Origin: MFD09286-c1 sp963701015
Lineage (GTDB): Bacteria; Bacteroidota; Bacteroidia; Bacteroidales; DTGW01
Assembly (NCBI GenBank): GCA_963701015.1
Contig: OY969556.1
Location: forward strand, 1,736,001 to 1,800,000
DNA length: 64,000 nt
Reading direction: 5' to 3'
The notes below the pieces were generated by a model that saw only the letters and a list, made by a program, of their open reading frames with translations, searched no databases and was not told the DNA's origin. Within the stretch, counting starts at the first letter, position 1. Each line of letters opens with the position of its first letter. Of this stretch, positions 25,790-34,561 are shown in pieces. Both the position numbers and the translations under genes were made by a program.

Positions 25790-26038
25790 TTATTTTAATC
25801 CGTCAAGTAGTTTTCTCAAATATTCATTATGTAAATCAGGTTCATTAATCATTCCATGCTCAGTGTATAATTTGGCTTTATCTAATCGTTTCATATATGC
25901 TTGTTTCTCTCTATAAATTTTAATGTCATTGATTTTAGAAACAATTGTTTTTTCATCTTCAATCCTAGTTACAAAATCAATTTTAGTTTTGCAGTTTTCT
26001 TTCGATTCCCGTAAAAATTTATCAAAATCAAATTCCAT
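25790..26038 (-). CDS. Small protein, possible antitoxin of the neighbouring HEPN-like gene
   Basis: 82 residues, highly charged and helical (MEFDFDKFLRESKENCKTK ... EYLRKLLDGLK). No family recognised. It follows the 26086 gene by 47 bases in a two-gene cassette; in this array two-gene cassettes are otherwise toxin-antitoxin pairs, hence the suggestion. Confidence 0.6.
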   Translation of the reverse strand: MEFDFDKFLRESKENCKTKIDFVTRIEDEKTIVSKINDIKIYREKQAYMKRLDKAKLYTEHGMINEPDLHNEYLRKLLDGLK

Positions 26039-26085
26039 AATCTTAAGTTTTAAAGGTTAATTACTGAGTATTTTAATTTTTTATA

Positions 26086-26631
26086 TTATTGAAATATTAC
26101 CCTATTATCATCAAATAATTCTTCTGCTTTTATTGATTGTAAATAATCACTATAATAGTATGAATCTGCTATAGAAACCAAAAGATTATAAGCACCAAGC
26201 CATATATGTAACTTTGGATTTTCAGTTGCAATCTTTGTCAATTTTGTAATATCACTTTGCTTTTTTAATTTGGGATCAAGATTATCTGCAAATCCACTTT
26301 CAACTAAATTCCTAATTGTTGTTTCAAATGGACTCATTGAAATGACAAAATTTTTAAATTGATTTTTATCTAATTTTTTTACCCAATCAATTAATACAAT
26401 ATTACAATTATTAACATTGTGAACAAAGCTGTTTCTTAATTCAGAAAGATTGTAAATGTATTTCAAATTATCATCTCCCAAAAGATCTATCTCTCTTAGA
26501 AATGCAAGTTTACCAATAGATTTATTGCTTAATTCTAATCGGGTAAATATTTTGATAAGTTTTGGTTCATTAAAATGAAAAATCAATAATGAAGTAACAA
26601 TTGCTTCAATTAAAGCGTGCAATTTAATCAC
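26086..26631 (-). CDS. HEPN-like protein with RxxxxH motif, start uncertain
   Basis: 181 residues from a GTG. All-helical, with ELRNSFVHNV giving the Rx4H motif of HEPN RNases. The frame stays open another 120 bases upstream to about 26750 (GVTKIDEGIINLQKKIGLDSDFFKNLLEENDWSFVIKLHALIEA) without any ATG; the fuller N-terminus looks genuinely coding, so either a rare start such as ATT is used or the start codon was lost on cassette formation. With the 82-residue gene it could be an unrecorded toxin-antitoxin pair. Confidence 0.65.
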   Translation of the reverse strand: MIKLHALIEAIVTSLLIFHFNEPKLIKIFTRLELSNKSIGKLAFLREIDLLGDDNLKYIYNLSELRNSFVHNVNNCNIVLIDWVKKLDKNQFKNFVISMSPFETTIRNLVESGFADNLDPKLKKQSDITKLTKIATENPKLHIWLGAYNLLVSIADSYYYSDYLQSIKAEELFDDNRVIFQ

Positions 26632-26759
26632 AAAAGACCAGTCATTTTCCTCTAAAAGATTTTTAAAGAAATCTGAATCTAAACCAATTTTTTTTTGAAG
26701 ATTTATAATTCCTTCATCAATTTTTGTTACTCCAATTAGTGTGTTATTTTATTGCCCAT

Positions 26760-26883
26760 AACGTTTTCGGCTAAATTGCGTGCGGGTTTTACTTGCATAG
26801 TTTATCAAAATATAACCAAATATAATTAAAAAGAATTACATTTGAAAACCCGCTGAAACCCGCATGAAATTTGAGCCGATGTT
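26760..26883 (-). repeat. attC-like site, class C
   Basis: Class C arms; TATATTTG box kept. Confidence 0.85.
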
Positions 26884-26901
26884 AAGTACAGGGCTTATTT
26901 A

Positions 26902-27294
26902 TTATTCTAGTTTTAGCTTAACAGGTTCAACAATTGTTACTTTATCATCAATATTCTCAAAGTCAGAAATATTGCTTGTCAGAAGCTTTGCATCAAGTTT
27001 TCGTGCTGTGGCCAATATAATTGCATCAGGAACTTTTATCTTTTTAAGTTTTCTATAATTGATAGTAAAATCAGCAATCTCAATATCAGGGCTTATTATC
27101 TCAAACATTCCCAATAATTGTGTAGTAATTATTTTCTCATTTTCGTCCTTAAAATTATAACCGAGAACCTCAATATAAGTAATCAAGGAAATATAAACAT
27201 ATTTGTATTGGAAAATTGATTTTTCAATATCTATCAATTTACGTACAGCATCAATAATCACATTGCTATCAAGTATTGCTTTATTCCCAGTCAT
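26902..27294 (-). CDS. PIN-domain toxin (VapC-like)
   Basis: 130 residues: ILDSNVIIDAVRK at the start, SLITYIEVLGY in the middle, KKIKVPDAIILATARKLDAKLLTSNISDFENI at the end; D, E, D, D at the usual PIN places. RNase toxin. Overlaps the upstream antitoxin by 14 bases. Confidence 0.88.
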   Translation of the reverse strand: MTGNKAILDSNVIIDAVRKLIDIEKSIFQYKYVYISLITYIEVLGYNFKDENEKIITTQLLGMFEIISPDIEIADFTINYRKLKKIKVPDAIILATARKLDAKLLTSNISDFENIDDKVTIVEPVKLKLE

Positions 27295-27523
27295 TCCGTT
27301 GTTGTTTTTGCCAACTTAAAGAATCATTAATCTCGTTAAATATTCCAGTTTTATTTGCTTTACCAAACATTTTTAAAAGTAATCCTTTGTCGTAATTTTC
27401 AGCCTCATTACTTTCATTAACCATAACAATCACTTTAGCTTGCGTATTAATCATATTTTTATAATTCGAGGGAACATGAATCAACCCACGTCGAATAGTT
27501 GTCTCAAATTCTATTGCTTTCAT
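27281..27523 (-). CDS. Antitoxin partner of PIN toxin
   Basis: Start set at 27523 (MKAIEFETTIRRGLIHVPSNY). 80 residues. The N-terminal part (FETTIRRGLIHVPSNYKNMINTQAKVIVMV) looks like an AbrB/SpoVT-type swapped-hairpin DNA-binding domain. First gene of the pair. Confidence 0.75.
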   Translation of the reverse strand: MKAIEFETTIRRGLIHVPSNYKNMINTQAKVIVMVNESNEAENYDKGLLLKMFGKANKTGIFNEINDSLSWQKQQRNDWE

Positions 27524-27700
27524 ACCATTATTTTTTTCTAAAACTTTATTCAAAAATACGAAATTTTACTTACAAAAATCCAAGAAATGAATTGTTGCAT
27601 TATTAATCAGGTTATTGAATAAAATCATAGTGAATTGGAAAAATTAAAATTCAACATAGTTGCTCTGCCGAATCTTCGTAGCGGCGTTAGCCTTGTACTT

Positions 27701-27823
27701 AACGTTTCTCGGCTATGTAAAGTGCGGGATTTACTTGCAATATAAATCCAGTTACACAAATATAATTAGAATGCATTGAACTTGCAAACCTTCTATAACC
27801 CGCATTTTATATGAGCCGATGTT
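27701..27823 (-). repeat. attC-like site, class B
   Basis: Class B arms, promoter boxes intact. Confidence 0.85.
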
Positions 27824-27835
27824 GTGCCGTCGTGC

Positions 27836-28183
27836 TTATTCTAAATCAAGCGTTATTATTAAATTTTCTTTAATTTTGTCTATCAAATCTGTTGGCAAGT
27901 CTCCAATCTTTTTAATCAATCGCTTATTATCAATCGCACGAATTTGGTCAATCATTATATCACAGTCTTGTTGCAGGTTTGCCAATCCTTTTTTAATATG
28001 AACTCGTAAAATATCAGAATCCTTCTTAACATTTGTCGTAATTGGACACACAATAGTTGAAGGATGAGGTATCTTGTTGAGTAAATTTGTCTGAACAGCA
28101 AGTACTGGTCTTGTTTTGCCAGGTTCTGTTCCTATCTGTGGGTTCAAATCCGCAACCCAAATCTCAAATTGCTTAATGGCCAT
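27836..28183 (-). CDS. mazF: MazF/PemK-type mRNA endonuclease toxin
   Basis: 115 residues from the ATG at 28183 (MAIKQFEIWVADLNPQIGTEPGKTRPVLAVQ). This N-terminus (EIW..DLNP..G.E..K.RP.lv) is diagnostic of MazF/PemK, with IVCPITTN and a C-terminal DQIRAIDNKRL. Cuts mRNA at short sequences. Overlaps the antitoxin gene by about 11 bases. Confidence 0.92.
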   Translation of the reverse strand: MAIKQFEIWVADLNPQIGTEPGKTRPVLAVQTNLLNKIPHPSTIVCPITTNVKKDSDILRVHIKKGLANLQQDCDIMIDQIRAIDNKRLIKKIGDLPTDLIDKIKENLIITLDLE

Positions 28184-28403
28184 ACTCAATCTCCTCGAAA
28201 TCTTTAAGAACTTTTATTGAGTCCGTTTTTACTAAATCAGACTCAGTCTTTAATCTTCTCTCAAGAAGTGAACGCCTTTGAATCTTGTTATAGTATCCAA
28301 TTGCCTCATTTATGTATCTGTTCCGAGGAATTTGAATGCGTGTTAAGATTTTTTCGGTTTCCCCAAAAATGGAATCGTCAATTTTTAATGAAACTGTCTT
28401 CAT
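28173..28403 (-). CDS. Ribbon-helix-helix antitoxin of MazF
   Basis: 76 residues; MKTVSLKIDDSIFGETEKILTRIQIPRNRYINEAIGYYNKI is a ribbon-helix-helix DNA-binding domain, the C-terminus (VLKDFEEIEYGH) likely inhibits MazF. First gene of the pair. Confidence 0.85.
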   Translation of the reverse strand: MKTVSLKIDDSIFGETEKILTRIQIPRNRYINEAIGYYNKIQRRSLLERRLKTESDLVKTDSIKVLKDFEEIEYGH

Positions 28404-28496
28404 GATATTACTATTTTATATCACAAAAGTATATCAAATTAGTATATTATTCAAATTTATTTTCACTTGCAAAAATTTTGTGTTTGCATGCGGCAC

Positions 28497-28620
28497 AACG
28501 TTTTCGGCTAAATTACGTGCGGGATTTACTTGCATAATTTGTCAAAATATAACCAAATGTAATTAAAAAGCATTACATATGAAAACATTCTGAAACCCGC
28601 ATGAAATTTGAGCCGATGTT
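28497..28620 (-). repeat. attC-like site, class C
   Basis: Class C arms with tacgtg in place of tgcgtg; minus-strand box TACATTTG. Confidence 0.83.
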
Positions 28621-28632
28621 AGGTGTAGCCTT

Positions 28633-28971
28633 TTATTTTTCTAACATTGAAGAAATCTCAACCTTTAACTTTGGCAAATGATTTATCACAATACTCCAAA
28701 TTAAATCATCCGATATTTTGTCATAACCATGAGCTATTCGATTACGAGTTCCAATAATCTTTTGAGAATTTTCAATTATGAAATCTTTATCTTTTTTTAG
28801 TATTCGATTAATCGCTTCGCCAATTATCTCAATGTCTCTCTCAACAGCACGCTTTGTCTTTATATCTTTTGAATAGTCTTCAAATTTTTTGGGTTTATCA
28901 TCAAAGTAACTCTCAATCTCAATAATAGATTGTAATATGTCAAACAACCAAGTCTTAATTTCACTATCCAT
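28633..28971 (-). CDS. hepT: HepT-like HEPN ribonuclease toxin (DUF86), second copy type
   Basis: 112 residues with KRAVERDIEIIGEAINRI and Rx4HxY (RNRIAHGYD). About half identical by eye to the product at 13591-13923, so an independent acquisition and not a recent duplicate. Overlaps MntA by 8 bases. Confidence 0.9.
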   Translation of the reverse strand: MDSEIKTWLFDILQSIIEIESYFDDKPKKFEDYSKDIKTKRAVERDIEIIGEAINRILKKDKDFIIENSQKIIGTRNRIAHGYDKISDDLIWSIVINHLPKLKVEISSMLEK

Positions 28972-29263
28972 AAATTAGTCGTTTTGAAGAATCAATAGAT
29001 TGTCTCAGATAAGGATTGTTTATTGCTTTATCCTCCAATAAATCCACATCACGTTTAAATAGATTTTCAAGAGAATATTTTAAGTCAAAATAATTGTCGG
29101 CATAATCAAATAAATCCACCCCACTAAAATCAACTACAAAATCAATATCACTATCACTTTGAAACCTATTTGTCAAAACTGAACCAAAAGCAAATAACCT
29201 TCCTACATTGTGTTTTGCACACAAATCACGAATTTTGTCAATATTACTTTCAACTACATTCAT
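28964..29263 (-). CDS. mntA: MntA-like nucleotidyltransferase antitoxin
   Basis: Start set at 29263 (MNVVESNIDKIRDLC); upstream reading frame is repeat sequence. 99 residues with GS-x10-DxD (FGSVLTNRFQSDSDID). Confidence 0.88.
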   Translation of the reverse strand: MNVVESNIDKIRDLCAKHNVGRLFAFGSVLTNRFQSDSDIDFVVDFSGVDLFDYADNYFDLKYSLENLFKRDVDLLEDKAINNPYLRQSIDSSKRLIYG

Positions 29264-29324
29264 AAAGCAAATATACAAAATTAAGCAGAAAGCGTCAAAG
29301 TGCGATTTTTTTAAGGTTACACCT

Positions 29325-29448
29325 AACGTTTTGCCGCTATGTGCTGTGTGGGTTTGCGTGGTTCTCCTGTGTCTGTTTATGCAGACTTTGCCTGCGGGCT
29401 CTGTCGCTTGCATACCACTGAACCCCACATTGCATATGAGCGGCGGTT
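29325..29448 (-). repeat. attC-like site, class F (copy 2)
   Basis: Identical to 16632-16755. Similarity between the two loci starts at taacg, that is at the left repeat end, as in the other duplicated cassette. Confidence 0.85.
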
Positions 29449-30299
29449 GTACGTTGTGCTTTATTTTATTATATAGAAATTCAATATTTTTGTCATCCCT
29501 ATTAATGTTTTTCAAGTGTCTAATTTATCAAATTAATATTTATCGGCATCCTTTTTTAACTTGTTTTTTCCATTTGCGTTATTTTTTATTGGATTTTTTG
29601 TCCTGTTTTATCTCTTTTTTTTGACTTGACATACCTTTCCCATATAGAACTGTGAACCCTTATGCCCGTTTATAAATATAAGATGGATGGATATTTATAT
29701 CAAACTTACCTATTCTTTCTTTTGGTAAACGTATATCGAAAATAGTTTGTATATATTCCCGTTCTTGTTCACAAAAGCTGCAAATAAATGGATTTACCCA
29801 TTCCTTTTGGTTTTCCACTGACCCTTCATCTTTGTTTTGATACTCATCAGGTATTCTGCTTTTGGTTGAATATAACCCATAATAATGCACCAATCGAAAA
29901 TACCTATATGGCACATGTTGTAACAGTCGTGGAAAAAATTCTTTATAATGCAACTTTAAGATACGTTCAACTGGTTTGTTTTCTGTATCTATCGTTTTAT
30001 AATCCTTATGCCTGAAACTAATATATTCCCCTTCTATTTCTGTTATCTTATATTCACTCAAACATGCCCGCTTTGAGTATCGGCCTATGTATCTTATCAC
30101 CGCTGATGGGGCTTTCATCGGTGGCTCCAGGTGAATAATCCAATTCTTTTTATTTATCCGCCTTAAGAATCTTAGTAAGGCCATCCGGTCTTTAAATTTA
30201 TGTTCTAATGTCCCATTATCATATAATGAAACTAAACTGTCCTCAAATTTAATCCTGAACTTATCCTGTAAGAACCTATAATTTACATAATCGCCTTTG
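29446..30299 (-). mobile_element. Truncated copy of the IS91-like transposase cassette
   Basis: Bases 29325-30299 repeat 16632-17606. The copy stops within the transposase gene at cgcctttg, joined directly to GTTGTACGGCG, the start of the next cassette. The missing part includes the transposase 5' half, its cassette end and one attC-like site. Confidence 0.88.
29660..30299 (-). pseudogene. 3' fragment of IS91-like transposase
   Basis: About 213 C-terminal codons remain (from KGDYVNYRFLQDKF onward to the end YIYKRA), including IRYIGRYSKRAC, but the zinc fingers and the HUH motif are gone. No start codon of its own at the junction; inactive. Confidence 0.9.
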
Positions 30300-30413
30300 T
30301 TGTACGGCGTTTTATATTAACTTTTCTTTATAAATTTGCATCTATAAGATTCTAATTCTATAATATTTTGTCCAAATACGAATTTTCATAATTATTCATA
30401 TAATACATATTTA

Positions 30414-30938
30414 TTATTTTATTATTTGATATTCCCAATCCAACTTTGGGAATTCTTTATGGATTTGGGAATATTTTATAGATTGTTTTAAATTTTTTTT
30501 GCCAATTACTATAATTATGACACCTACTGGAGCTATGGATCCAAATAGAAAACCTGCTTCAATTTCACCAACATATATAAGTGCAATTAATCCAATAACA
30601 CTTATACCAGAAACAATTGATCCACCAGCAATTTGAATTAAACTTAAAGTAATCATATAACTTGAAATAATTTTATTACTAATTGTTCTATACTCAATTA
30701 AATTTATTTCACTTATATCTAAAGTATCAGTTTGAATTATAATATGTGTACTATCAAAAACTTTAAAGTTACCATAGTAAGTCTTGAAATCATTTGTAGT
30801 AACCCAAATTTTATTTCCTTCTTTAAGTTTGAACTCTTCTTTGAAATTTTTATTTTTAAAAACTAAAGTATTGTTTTGACAATAAAAATTGATATTTATT
30901 AACCAGAAAATAGATATAAATAATATTATACTCTTCAT
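30414..30938 (-). CDS. Secreted or membrane protein of unknown function
   Basis: 174 residues; signal peptide to about 20 (ININFYCQ), then a small beta domain (GNKIWVTTNDFKTYYGNFKVFDSTHIIIQTDTLDI) with an Sm-like or SH3-like pattern, and two hydrophobic helices near 95-120 and 124-145. The cassette (30299-31137) has lost its own downstream repeat. The 190 bases upstream of the gene inside the cassette are AT-rich with no gene. Confidence 0.65.
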   Translation of the reverse strand: MKSIILFISIFWLININFYCQNNTLVFKNKNFKEEFKLKEGNKIWVTTNDFKTYYGNFKVFDSTHIIIQTDTLDISEINLIEYRTISNKIISSYMITLSLIQIAGGSIVSGISVIGLIALIYVGEIEAGFLFGSIAPVGVIIIVIGKKNLKQSIKYSQIHKEFPKLDWEYQIIK

Positions 30939-31134
30939 AATAGTAAGTATTAATTTAAATGATTTATAATCATAACAGAAAATAAATATAATACCCTAGT
31001 GAAAAATACACAATTTTTTAATTAGTTAAATTAACATTTTATTAAAATCCTTGGCATAAGTTATCACATTATTTATAAATCAAACAAGATTATTATGAAA
31101 GCATTTAAATTTTTCAGTGTTAAAAATGCCGTAC

Positions 31135-31258
31135 AACGGTCGCAACTACACGACGGGCGGGTTTTAATTGCAATCGCAGTCAAAATATAACCAAATATAA
31201 TTAAAAAGAATTACATTTGAAAACATCATGAAACCCGCTTGGCGTGTGAGTTGTTGTT
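31135..31258 (-). repeat. attC-like site, class I arms with class C core
   Basis: Arms cgcaactacacgacgggcgg and cccgcttggcgtgtgagttg pair and are unique in the window; the core (ataaccaaatataattaaaaag) is class C. Confidence 0.8.
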
Positions 31259-31269
31259 ACCAACCGTTT

Positions 31270-32118
31270 TTATTTATATTTCTTTATATCATATAACAAG
31301 TTATTTTCATAAAACTCTGATTTAAATAAAATACCTTGTTCATTATAGTATTTCCATTCTCCAGATTTTACTGTATAACCGGCACCATTTTCTTCCATTT
31401 TATAATAACCATCTATTTTAATTTTTCCGGTGTCATAGAATTCTTGATATTTACCAATTTTAAGCAAAGGTGTCCCATAGACAATATTACATTTCGTCTC
31501 AATATTACCATCACAATAATACGTAAAATATGGTCTAATAGATGTATCCCTGGTATCCCACTCATATATTTTTTGTCCATTCTCACACCATGCAATCTCT
31601 TTTACCAAAGTCCCTGTATCAATTTCAAAGTCAATCAATTTTATTTGTCCATTTTGATACCACTCTTGTGTCTTACAATATTTGCTCTCTCCTTTTGAAT
31701 TAATTTTCGTTTTTCCATTTGAAAACCATTCTTTATGATAACATAGTGAATCTGTAATATAATAGCCATTACTTCTTTTAAATTCTGATATTTTATTTCC
31801 TAAACTATCAAATTCTGTAGATAATCCATTTTGATAATTATCTAAAAAATTGCTACTATACTTTAATTTGCCGTTTTTGTAAAAACAACTCATTAATCCA
31901 TTAAATTTATGATTAATGACGGTAGCCTTAATCATTAAGTTATTTCTATTTATATCGAAATATACATACCAATTTCCGTCATTTAAACTATCTTTTAGTA
32001 AATATCCATTCTCAAATTTAAATAAGAATGTATCATTTGGAGCAGTAATATAATGACTTTGAGAAATTAAAATTAAAGCATGACAAATCAATATTCCAAT
32101 TAATAATATACGTTGCAT
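31270..32118 (-). CDS. MORN-variant repeat protein (YwqK-like)
   Basis: 282 residues; signal peptide to about 19. Repeats of the form FYKNGKLKYSSNFLDNYQNG, WFSNGKTKINSKGE, WYQNGQIKLIDFE, WCENGQKIYE, FYDTGKIKIDGYY are MORN_2 repeats, as in proteins annotated as YwqK-family antitoxins. No toxin partner is in the cassette, so the antitoxin role is doubtful. Probably periplasmic or surface-exposed. Confidence 0.82.
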   Translation of the reverse strand: MQRILLIGILICHALILISQSHYITAPNDTFLFKFENGYLLKDSLNDGNWYVYFDINRNNLMIKATVINHKFNGLMSCFYKNGKLKYSSNFLDNYQNGLSTEFDSLGNKISEFKRSNGYYITDSLCYHKEWFSNGKTKINSKGESKYCKTQEWYQNGQIKLIDFEIDTGTLVKEIAWCENGQKIYEWDTRDTSIRPYFTYYCDGNIETKCNIVYGTPLLKIGKYQEFYDTGKIKIDGYYKMEENGAGYTVKSGEWKYYNEQGILFKSEFYENNLLYDIKKYK

Positions 32119-32141
32119 ATTTGTATTATAAAATGGTTGGT

Positions 32142-32264
32142 AACGTTTCCCGGCTACACCGCAGTGCGGGATTTACTTGCAATATTTGTCAAGTTGCACA
32201 AATATAACAAAAACTTACTGAACATTGCAAACCGCTATAACCCGCATTGGGTGTAACCGGTGTT
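32142..32264 (-). repeat. attC-like site, class A'
   Basis: Class A' right arm (gggtgtaaccgg), promoter boxes intact towards the MORN-variant gene starting at 32118. Confidence 0.85.
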
Positions 32265-32276
32265 GTACGCCGTTGT

Positions 32277-32380
32277 TTATTTTATTAATCCTTGAATAAA
32301 TTGTTTAGGTGTCATGACTGGGATTAATGATGTTTTAAAACCTATAATATTATTAAGAACCAAAACCTCTGAACGCAATG
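32277..32380 (-). pseudogene. C-terminal remnant of an unidentified gene
   Basis: About 34 codons (LRSEVLVLNNIIGFKTSLIPVMTPKQFIQGLIK then TAA) remain just inside the cassette end GTTGTACGCCG. The ending TPKQFIQGL resembles the C-terminus of PIN toxins, but this is weak evidence. The rest of the cassette is filled by the chitinase unit. Confidence 0.4.
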
Positions 32381-32383
32381 CTT

Positions 32384-32423
32384 AACGTACCCACAATCAT
32401 TCGGTTAACTTGAGCCGCGGGTT
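32384..32423 (-). repeat. Short attC-like site beside the GH18 gene
   Basis: On the minus strand: CCCTAAC, about 34 bases, GTTAAGC. The outer boxes fit RYYYAAC and GTTRRRY, the classical integron core, better than other sites here, and CCCGC/GTGGG can pair. The gene end GTTAGGGCGCAATT is repeated inverted 5' of the gene (aattgtgccctaac, ending 33847). Confidence 0.4.
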
Positions 32424-32437
32424 AGGGCGCAATTAAT

Positions 32438-33808
32438 TTATTTGAGCAAGAGCAACTTTTTGGTTTCCGTAAATGCTCCTGCCTGCATTTGATAAAAATA
32501 GACGCCGCTTAGTAAATGATACTGTGAAGTTTCAAATTGCAGAGAACTAATTCCTGGATTTTTATATCCATTCAATAGTGTTGCGACTTCCCTTTCATAG
32601 ATATCATATACCTTTATAGTCACGAGAGAAGCTGTCGGTAAAAAAAATCGAATTGTTGTTGTAGTATTAAATGGATTAGGATAATTATTATATAAACGAT
32701 ACTCTGTTATTAATCCGCTTGATGGATTTTCAAATATATTCACTGGAGTGTTTAATTGATCCCAAATCACATCTAAAAGCGGTTGGGTTGAACCAACTAT
32801 ATCCTCGGCCATTTCCCAGATCATTATACCGCTCATATTATGTGCTTTCATATATTGACATTTCAATGCAATTGACATTGAATCATCGTACGTAACAACT
32901 GAAGAACCATTCGTGAGATATGGTACTTTTGCAATATTATCAAAATGATAAATCCATCCGCCAGATTGAAGCATTGTATATATATCAGAATATTTCTTCT
33001 CACTTTCTTCTATTGTATAAGCAGCATTGAATGTTGCCGAGTTAAATTGTTTTCCGAAAAATGGTACACCAAGAACAAGTTTATTTTTAGGAATGAGTGG
33101 GTTACTTCCACCACTTAAAGAGAGTATGCTCGCATTCACAGAATAATCATATCCTATGTTGTCATTATAAAGAGCTGCATTATATCCTGATTTTCCCTGC
33201 GATTCCTGGTCTAAATCATAATCCATAACGTTGTACCAATTCACGTACTGATTCAGTACTCTATAGTTTCGCCATCTGGTAGAACCCGCACTGGTAGGTC
33301 CAGCACCAATAGCCATTGTTATCAATAACGTAGTATCTTTTGCTTGAAATGCAACATAAATCTGTTTCATAAGAGCATGCTCACCCGCACTATCAGCAGA
33401 ACTTGCCGGAAATTCCCAATCAAAATCGGCACCATCATAATGATGTGAAGTAATATAGTCAGTTAATGTTCTGACAAATCTATTTCTTTTACCTGTGTCA
33501 GCTACCATCTTAGATAAATCGCCTCCTATTGTTAACAAAACTTTACACCCAGCATTATGTGCTTCTGTAATGAAGCTATTATTTACTATCCCAGAAAGGC
33601 TGCCATCGGAATTAGTTACCGCACCAAAATAATTAATGTGCGTAAGTTTCTGATATTTTACAGTATAATTGATGCCAAATGTATTAAAATACCCAACAAC
33701 TTTATAGGTTTGCGCTGTACACTCTGCAACTAAACCGTATATTCCAATAAAAACCCAAAAAGAAAAGAATATTGTATGTCTTTTAACAAAATTATTCTTC
33801 AAACTCAT
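32438..33808 (-). CDS. Secreted GH18 chitinase-like glycosidase with T9SS sorting tail
   Basis: Start set at the ATG at 33808, preceded by AGGAGG at 4 bases. 456 residues: signal peptide (to ECTAQ), GH18 barrel from YKVVGYFNTFGINYTV, catalytic DxxDxDxE as DGADFDWEFP (E is the acid), then YNVMDYDL and GIMIWEMAED; C-terminal type A sorting domain NNYPNPFNTTTTIRF ... KKLLLLK for type IX secretion. Hydrolyses chitin or related N-acetylglucosamine polymers outside the cell. Some GH18 proteins are non-catalytic, but the motif is intact. It is the largest cassette gene and sits in a second, inner pair of inverted ends. Confidence 0.88.
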   Translation of the reverse strand: MSLKNNFVKRHTIFFSFWVFIGIYGLVAECTAQTYKVVGYFNTFGINYTVKYQKLTHINYFGAVTNSDGSLSGIVNNSFITEAHNAGCKVLLTIGGDLSKMVADTGKRNRFVRTLTDYITSHHYDGADFDWEFPASSADSAGEHALMKQIYVAFQAKDTTLLITMAIGAGPTSAGSTRWRNYRVLNQYVNWYNVMDYDLDQESQGKSGYNAALYNDNIGYDYSVNASILSLSGGSNPLIPKNKLVLGVPFFGKQFNSATFNAAYTIEESEKKYSDIYTMLQSGGWIYHFDNIAKVPYLTNGSSVVTYDDSMSIALKCQYMKAHNMSGIMIWEMAEDIVGSTQPLLDVIWDQLNTPVNIFENPSSGLITEYRLYNNYPNPFNTTTTIRFFLPTASLVTIKVYDIYEREVATLLNGYKNPGISSLQFETSQYHLLSGVYFYQMQAGAFTETKKLLLLK

Positions 33809-33812
33809 ATAA

Positions 33813-33818
33813 CCTCCT
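33813..33818 (-). promoter_or_regulatory. Strong Shine-Dalgarno sequence of the GH18 gene
   Basis: AGGAGG on the minus strand, 4 bases before the ATG at 33808. The neighbouring cassette genes have A-rich leaders without such a site, so this gene has a different translation start style and perhaps a different source. Confidence 0.7.
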
Positions 33819-34124
33819 ATTGATTTATTTGTGAATTGTGCCCTAACTACTAAATAGGTTGCAAAATTGCAATCTATCACACTTTAGTTTTGGTTAAACA
33901 AATTAAATATTAGCAAATTATAAAAATAGTATTATGTACAAACACTGCAAGACATTAATTTAATAAAATTGGATTAAAGATAAAAAAATATCCAAATTCA
34001 AAGAAATAATCCAGTTGTATTAATTTATTATACGAAAATTGTAAATAACAATCTAAAATTTTAGATAAGTAATGAATTAAATTAGCATTAAAGCCATCAA
34101 TTACTTGCGAATCCTATGGCGTAC

Positions 34125-34248
34125 AACATTTCCCGGCTACACCGCAGTGCGGGATTTACTTGCAATATTTGTCAAGTTACACAAATATAACAAAAACTTA
34201 ATGAACTTTACAACCCACTATAACCCGCATTGGGTGTGAACCGGTGTT
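34125..34248 (-). repeat. attC-like site, class A
   Basis: Class A arms; left end reads aacattt instead of aacgttt, and the upstream promoter box is lost (tacaaccc for tgcaaacc). Confidence 0.82.
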
Positions 34249-34261
34249 AGGCGGTCGTGCA

Positions 34262-34561
34262 TTATTTTATTCTTTCGATGTCTTGTCTATTATTAAATAA
34301 ATAAACAAGATAAATTATTTGTCCAGAAACTTCATAAAAAATAGTTGTCTGTGCACTTAAAACAGCTTTACGCAATCTTGAATTATACTGAGAAATTGGA
34401 AATAGTCTTGGATTTTGTTCAATCAAACTGATTAGATTAGAAAGTCTTACTTTAAAATTATCAACCTCGCGCTGAGTCCATCTATTAGTCAAATAATCTA
34501 AGATGGATTCTAGATTATTTATTGCTTCATCTGTCCACAAAATCTTATAATCAAAGACCAT
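34262..34561 (-). CDS. ParE/RelE-family toxin
   Basis: 99 residues; WTDEAINNLESILDYLTNRWTQREVDNFKVRLSNLISLIEQNPRLFPIS is the ParE-like helical hairpin, with YNSRLRKAVLSAQTTIFYEVSGQIIYLVYLFNNRQD as the beta sheet with conserved R residues. Acts on gyrase (ParE) or on ribosome-bound mRNA (RelE). Overlaps the antitoxin by 11 bases. Confidence 0.88.
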   Translation of the reverse strand: MVFDYKILWTDEAINNLESILDYLTNRWTQREVDNFKVRLSNLISLIEQNPRLFPISQYNSRLRKAVLSAQTTIFYEVSGQIIYLVYLFNNRQDIERIK

